64,000 bases of DNA, from contig NC_015856.1 in NCBI RefSeq assembly GCF_000221045.1, positions 62,001-126,000 of the forward strand. Direction: 5' to 3'. How positions within the stretch are numbered: the stretch's first letter is position 1; every line of letters begins with the position of its first letter. A program made the position numbers and the translations under genes. Positions 60,597 through 64,000 of the stretch are shown here, one piece after another. Under the pieces are notes generated by a model. That model ran no database searches, had not been told where the DNA came from, and saw nothing but the letters and a program-made list of their open reading frames with translations. Origin of the DNA: Collimonas fungivorans Ter331 (lineage in GTDB: Bacteria; Pseudomonadota; Gammaproteobacteria; Burkholderiales; Burkholderiaceae_D).

Positions 60597-60959
60597 ATGA
60601 CCGAACCGTCCGCGCCGAGCATCACCGGCTACCATGCCCACGTCTACTTCGATGCCAGCACCCTGGCGCAGGCGCAAGCCTTGTGCGAAGAGGCGGCGCA
60701 GCGGTTTGCGCTAAGCATGGGCCGGGTCCACCAGCGCCCGGTCGGTCCGCATCCGGACTGGAGCTGCCAGCTGGCTTTCGACGCGCCGCTGTTTGACCAA
60801 GTGATTCCCTGGCTGGCCCTGCATCGCGCCGGCCTGGTGGTGTTCATCCATCCGCTGACCGGCGATGACCTGCGCGACCATGCGATCTGGATGGGAGCGG
60901 TGCGGCCGTTGAAACTGTCGATATTTTCCGGGGAGCCGGAGGCGGCGGTTGAGCAATGA
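60597..60959 (+). CDS. DOPA 4,5-dioxygenase-like protein
   Basis: 120 aa. 'GYHAHVYFD' at the start, 'GRVHQRPVGPHPDW' and 'VFIHPLTGDDLRDH' supply the histidines expected in this small family, whose plant and fungal members open the DOPA ring. Bacterial relatives are often near aromatic degradation genes, which is not the case here. Its stop overlaps the next gene by four bases. Confidence 0.8.
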   Translation: MTEPSAPSITGYHAHVYFDASTLAQAQALCEEAAQRFALSMGRVHQRPVGPHPDWSCQLAFDAPLFDQVIPWLALHRAGLVVFIHPLTGDDLRDHAIWMGAVRPLKLSIFSGEPEAAVEQ

Positions 60960-61666
60960 GGCCGGCTCTTACCAAAACTAGCCTGCAGCAATGCGCGGCG
61001 GCGGCGCTGCTTGCCATTCTGCTGGTCCCAGGCATGAGTGCGGCGGCCGGCCGGGCCACCATGATCGCTGCCGACCGCGCCGACAAGCCGGGTTTCCTGG
61101 TCGTCATCGAAGAAGCCGGATATTACCGGCTGTCAGGCAACCTGAAAGTACCCGACGCCAATACCACGGCGATCGAGATCAACGCCGACAACGTCACGCT
61201 CGACCTCAACGGCCATGCCATCCAGGGGCCGGTGCGCTGCCAGCAGCTGCCCGCGCCATGCTGGCCGGGCGGCAGCGGCAATGGCGTCCATGCGGTCAAC
61301 CGCAGCGGCATTGTGGTGAAGAACGGCATCGTCCAGGGCATGGGGAATTACGGCGTTTACCTGGAAACCAATGCGGCCAGCCTGGAGCGGGTAGTGATGG
61401 CCAGGAACGGCCGCGGCGGCGCGGTAATGTTTGGCGGCGCCATCAGCAACAGCGTGGCTGAAGCCAATGGCGGCGACGGCATCTTCGGCGTCGATCTCAA
61501 GGTGCGCAACAGCATGATGCGCGGCAACCAGATGCTGGGACTGGCGGCCTACGGCCATTCCACCTTCAGCAACAACCAGTTCAAGGGCAATAACAACAAC
61601 GCCGCGCAAACCAACCTGAAGCCGGCCGCTGCCGATCGCAATGTCTGCAATGGCGCACCCTGTTAG
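60956..61666 (+). CDS. Exported beta-helix-repeat protein
   Basis: 236 aa with a signal peptide ('QQCAAAALLAILLVPGMSAAAG'; AALLAILLVPGMSAA is the core). The mature part carries pectate-lyase-like beta-helix coils ('VTLDLNGHAIQGP', 'GIVVKNGIVQGMGNYGVYL', 'NSMMRGNQMLGL'), with a few cysteines that may be paired. Too short for a full polysaccharide lyase; no catalytic set is visible. Starts within the stop of the DOPA-dioxygenase-like gene, an odd pairing of a cytoplasmic enzyme and an exported protein. Confidence 0.8.
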   Translation: MRPALTKTSLQQCAAAALLAILLVPGMSAAAGRATMIAADRADKPGFLVVIEEAGYYRLSGNLKVPDANTTAIEINADNVTLDLNGHAIQGPVRCQQLPAPCWPGGSGNGVHAVNRSGIVVKNGIVQGMGNYGVYLETNAASLERVVMARNGRGGAVMFGGAISNSVAEANGGDGIFGVDLKVRNSMMRGNQMLGLAAYGHSTFSNNQFKGNNNNAAQTNLKPAAADRNVCNGAPC

Positions 61667-61672
61667 CGGAAA

Positions 61673-62653
<981 letters not shown>

Positions 62654-62707
62654 GGTTTGCTCCGGATAGTGATAAATGATGCTTCCGGCCAGGGTCAGTG
62701 CCCAGGC

Positions 62708-62737
62708 TTGACCGGGAAAAGCGCTACAAGTTAGTAT
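62708..62737 (+). promoter_or_regulatory. Promoter for the CysS-like gene
   Basis: TTGACC (62708-62713), 18-base spacer, TAGTAT (62732-62737), about 165 bases before the ATG at 62904. The long leader between has a pyrimidine-rich stretch. No T-box or riboswitch was recognised. Confidence 0.35.
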
Positions 62738-62903
62738 AAGCGATGCTCACGTTTTTCCTCTTCTTCTCCCGCCCCCGCGTCTGCGCACGTTGTTGTCGCT
62801 GCACGACGCTAATGCAGCGCGCCTGATTTTTCCAGCCCGCTGGCCTGTGCACGGCCAGGTTGTTTTTCTCTGGCATCCCTAATTGGTTTTTAAAAAGAAT
62901 TGC

Positions 62904-64000
62904 ATGGAACTCCATCTATACGATAGTTGGGAGCGCCGCGTCAGGCGTTTTGAAAGCATTGTCCCGGGACGCGCAGGCCTGTATTGCTGCGGACCGACGG
63001 TCTACGATTACGCCCACATCGGCAACCTGCGTACCTATGTTTTCGAGGATTTGCTGCGCCGTACGCTCAGCTTTAATCATTACCAGGTGCAGCACGTGGT
63101 CAATATCACCGACGTCGGCCACCTGGTTTCGGATGCAGACGACGGCGAAGACAAGATGGAAAAAGGCAGCCGGCGCAGCGGCAAGAGCGCCTGGGAAATA
63201 GCAGCGTTTTATAGTGCCGCCTTCATGGCCGATTTCCGAGCCCTCAACCTGCTGGAGCCGGAGACCTGGTGCCGCGCCACCGAATACCTTCCCCAGCAGA
63301 TTGCCTTTATCCGGACGCTGGAAGAAAAAGGATATGTCTATCGCACCGAGGATGGCATCTACTTCGACACCAGCCGCCAAAGCGACTACGGCTACCTGGC
63401 TCGGCTGGACCGCGACGCACTGCAGGCAGGCGTGCGCGTGGCCGTCGGAGAAAAACGTAGCCCGACCGACTTCGCTCTGTGGAAATTCAGCCCTGCCGAT
63501 TCCAGGCGCCAGATGGAGTGGGACAGTCCCTGGGGGCGAGGTTTTCCGGGCTGGCATATCGAATGCTCGGCGATGTCGGCGGCGCATCTCGGCAGTTGGT
63601 TCGATATCCATTGCGGCGGCGAAGATCATATCGCGGTCCATCACAGCAATGAGATAGCGCAGACCCAGGCGTGCCACGGCACGCGTCTGGCGAACTTCTG
63701 GATGCATGGCTATTTCCTGCAGACCGGCAGCGAAAAAATGTCCAAGTCGGGCGGCGACTTTCTGCGCCTCCAGTCGCTGGTCGAGCGCGACATCGATCCG
63801 CTGGCGTATCGCTACCTATGCCTGACGGCGCATTACCGCAGTCAGCTGGAATTCAGCTGGGACGGGCTGCAGGCGGCGGCGACTGCCTTGCAGCGCTTGC
63901 GAGAAGCGTACCATCGTTGGCCCGACGGGACGCAGCCTGACCAGGTTTTCCTGGATCGCTTTCGCGATGCTATCAACAGCGACCTTAACTCTTCGCGTGC
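62904..64000 (+). CDS. cysS: Cysteinyl-tRNA synthetase-like protein, 3' end outside window
   Basis: At least 365 aa, open at the right edge. Class I catalytic core with the HIGH-type 'HIGN' at residues 38-41, '[13 protein letters not shown]', the zinc-site 'WHIECSAM' and '[13 protein letters not shown]', and 'KMSKS' at 63735-63749, so the synthetase is intact as far as seen. Divergence from the usual cysS sequence (for example 'AQTQACHG' in place of the common AQSEA block, and a compact N-terminus) suggests a second, paralogous copy or a specialised relative such as those found with natural product clusters. The rest of the C-terminal domain is beyond the window. Confidence 0.85.
   Translation, partial: MELHLYDSWERRVRRFESIVPGRAGLYCCGPTVYDYAHIGNLRTYVFEDLLRRTLSFNHYQVQHVVNITDVGHLVSDADDGEDKMEKGSRRSGKSAWEIAAFYSAAFMADFRALNLLEPETWCRATEYLPQQIAFIRTLEEKGYVYRTEDGIYFDTSRQSDYGYLARLDRDALQAGVRVAVGEKRSPTDFALWKFSPADSRRQMEWDSPWGRGFPGWHIECSAMSAAHLGSWFDIHCGGEDHIAVHHSNEIAQTQACHGTRLANFWMHGYFLQTGSEKMSKSGGDFLRLQSLVERDIDPLAYRYLCLTAHYRSQLEFSWDGLQAAATALQRLREAYHRWPDGTQPDQVFLDRFRDAINSDLNSSR

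Overview
The window is chromosomal DNA of a betaproteobacterium. Protein sequences, gene style and overall GC-rich codon use fit Oxalobacteraceae, most likely Collimonas or a close relative; this is recognition by eye, not a database result. The window starts inside a sulfatase gene and ends inside a cysteinyl-tRNA synthetase-like gene.

Left part (1-20 kb). First come an arylsulfatase, its formylglycine-generating activator and a MetQ-like binding protein, a small sulfur-scavenging set. Then a GntR/FCD regulator sits divergent to an aminotransferase - MFS transporter - hydratase - FAD/Fe-S dehydrogenase operon; two copies of one 16-bp dyad sit at the two ends of the intergenic region. At 10.6-12.8 kb lies a minus-strand group with an HNH nuclease, a 58-aa arginine-rich protein and a conserved-looking unknown protein. 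Its leader folds like an attenuator, and the last gene reads through a terminator. DUF2339 and DUF3999 envelope proteins, an M48 lipoprotein protease and a CPBP membrane protease follow.

Centre (19.2-57 kb). This is a complete type VI secretion system (T6SS) locus. All thirteen core genes are present: tssA, B, C, D (hcp), E, F, G, H (clpV), I (vgrG, two copies), J, K, L and M. Accessories are tagF, a separate OmpA-like protein, a membrane-anchored M15 peptidase resembling Acinetobacter TagX, and two paralogous small TPR-like envelope proteins. I see no Fha/PpkA/PppA genes, so tagF has no visible kinase-phosphatase partners here. The locus is built as several units: tagX-tssM-tagF-ompA (+), tssA (-), a TPR gene (+), vgrG1 - TPR-like candidate adaptor - PAAR-like RHS toxin - candidate immunity gene (+), a minus-strand sheath/baseplate operon from the second TPR gene through tssB, tssC, hcp, tssE, tssF, tssG, clpV to a 121-aa unknown, and tssJ-tssK-tssL-vgrG2 (+) followed by an AT-rich island of unknown genes that looks like a second effector/immunity module.

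A short motif, T(T/C)GG(C/T)AATA, recurs at three T6SS promoter regions and in variant form at a fourth. At tagX it forms an 11-bp inverted repeat flanking a -10 box, a candidate for a shared regulator. hcp is followed by a strong intrinsic terminator inside its operon, which should separate high Hcp output from the lower-copy baseplate genes.

Right part (57-64 kb). Mostly housekeeping or accessory single genes: a VOC protein, a MaoC-like dehydratase, a YSC84-type lipoprotein, an AI-2E-family transporter, a DOPA-dioxygenase-like protein coupled to a beta-helix protein, an aldo/keto reductase and the truncated CysS-like gene. I found no tRNA, rRNA, CRISPR array or insertion sequence.
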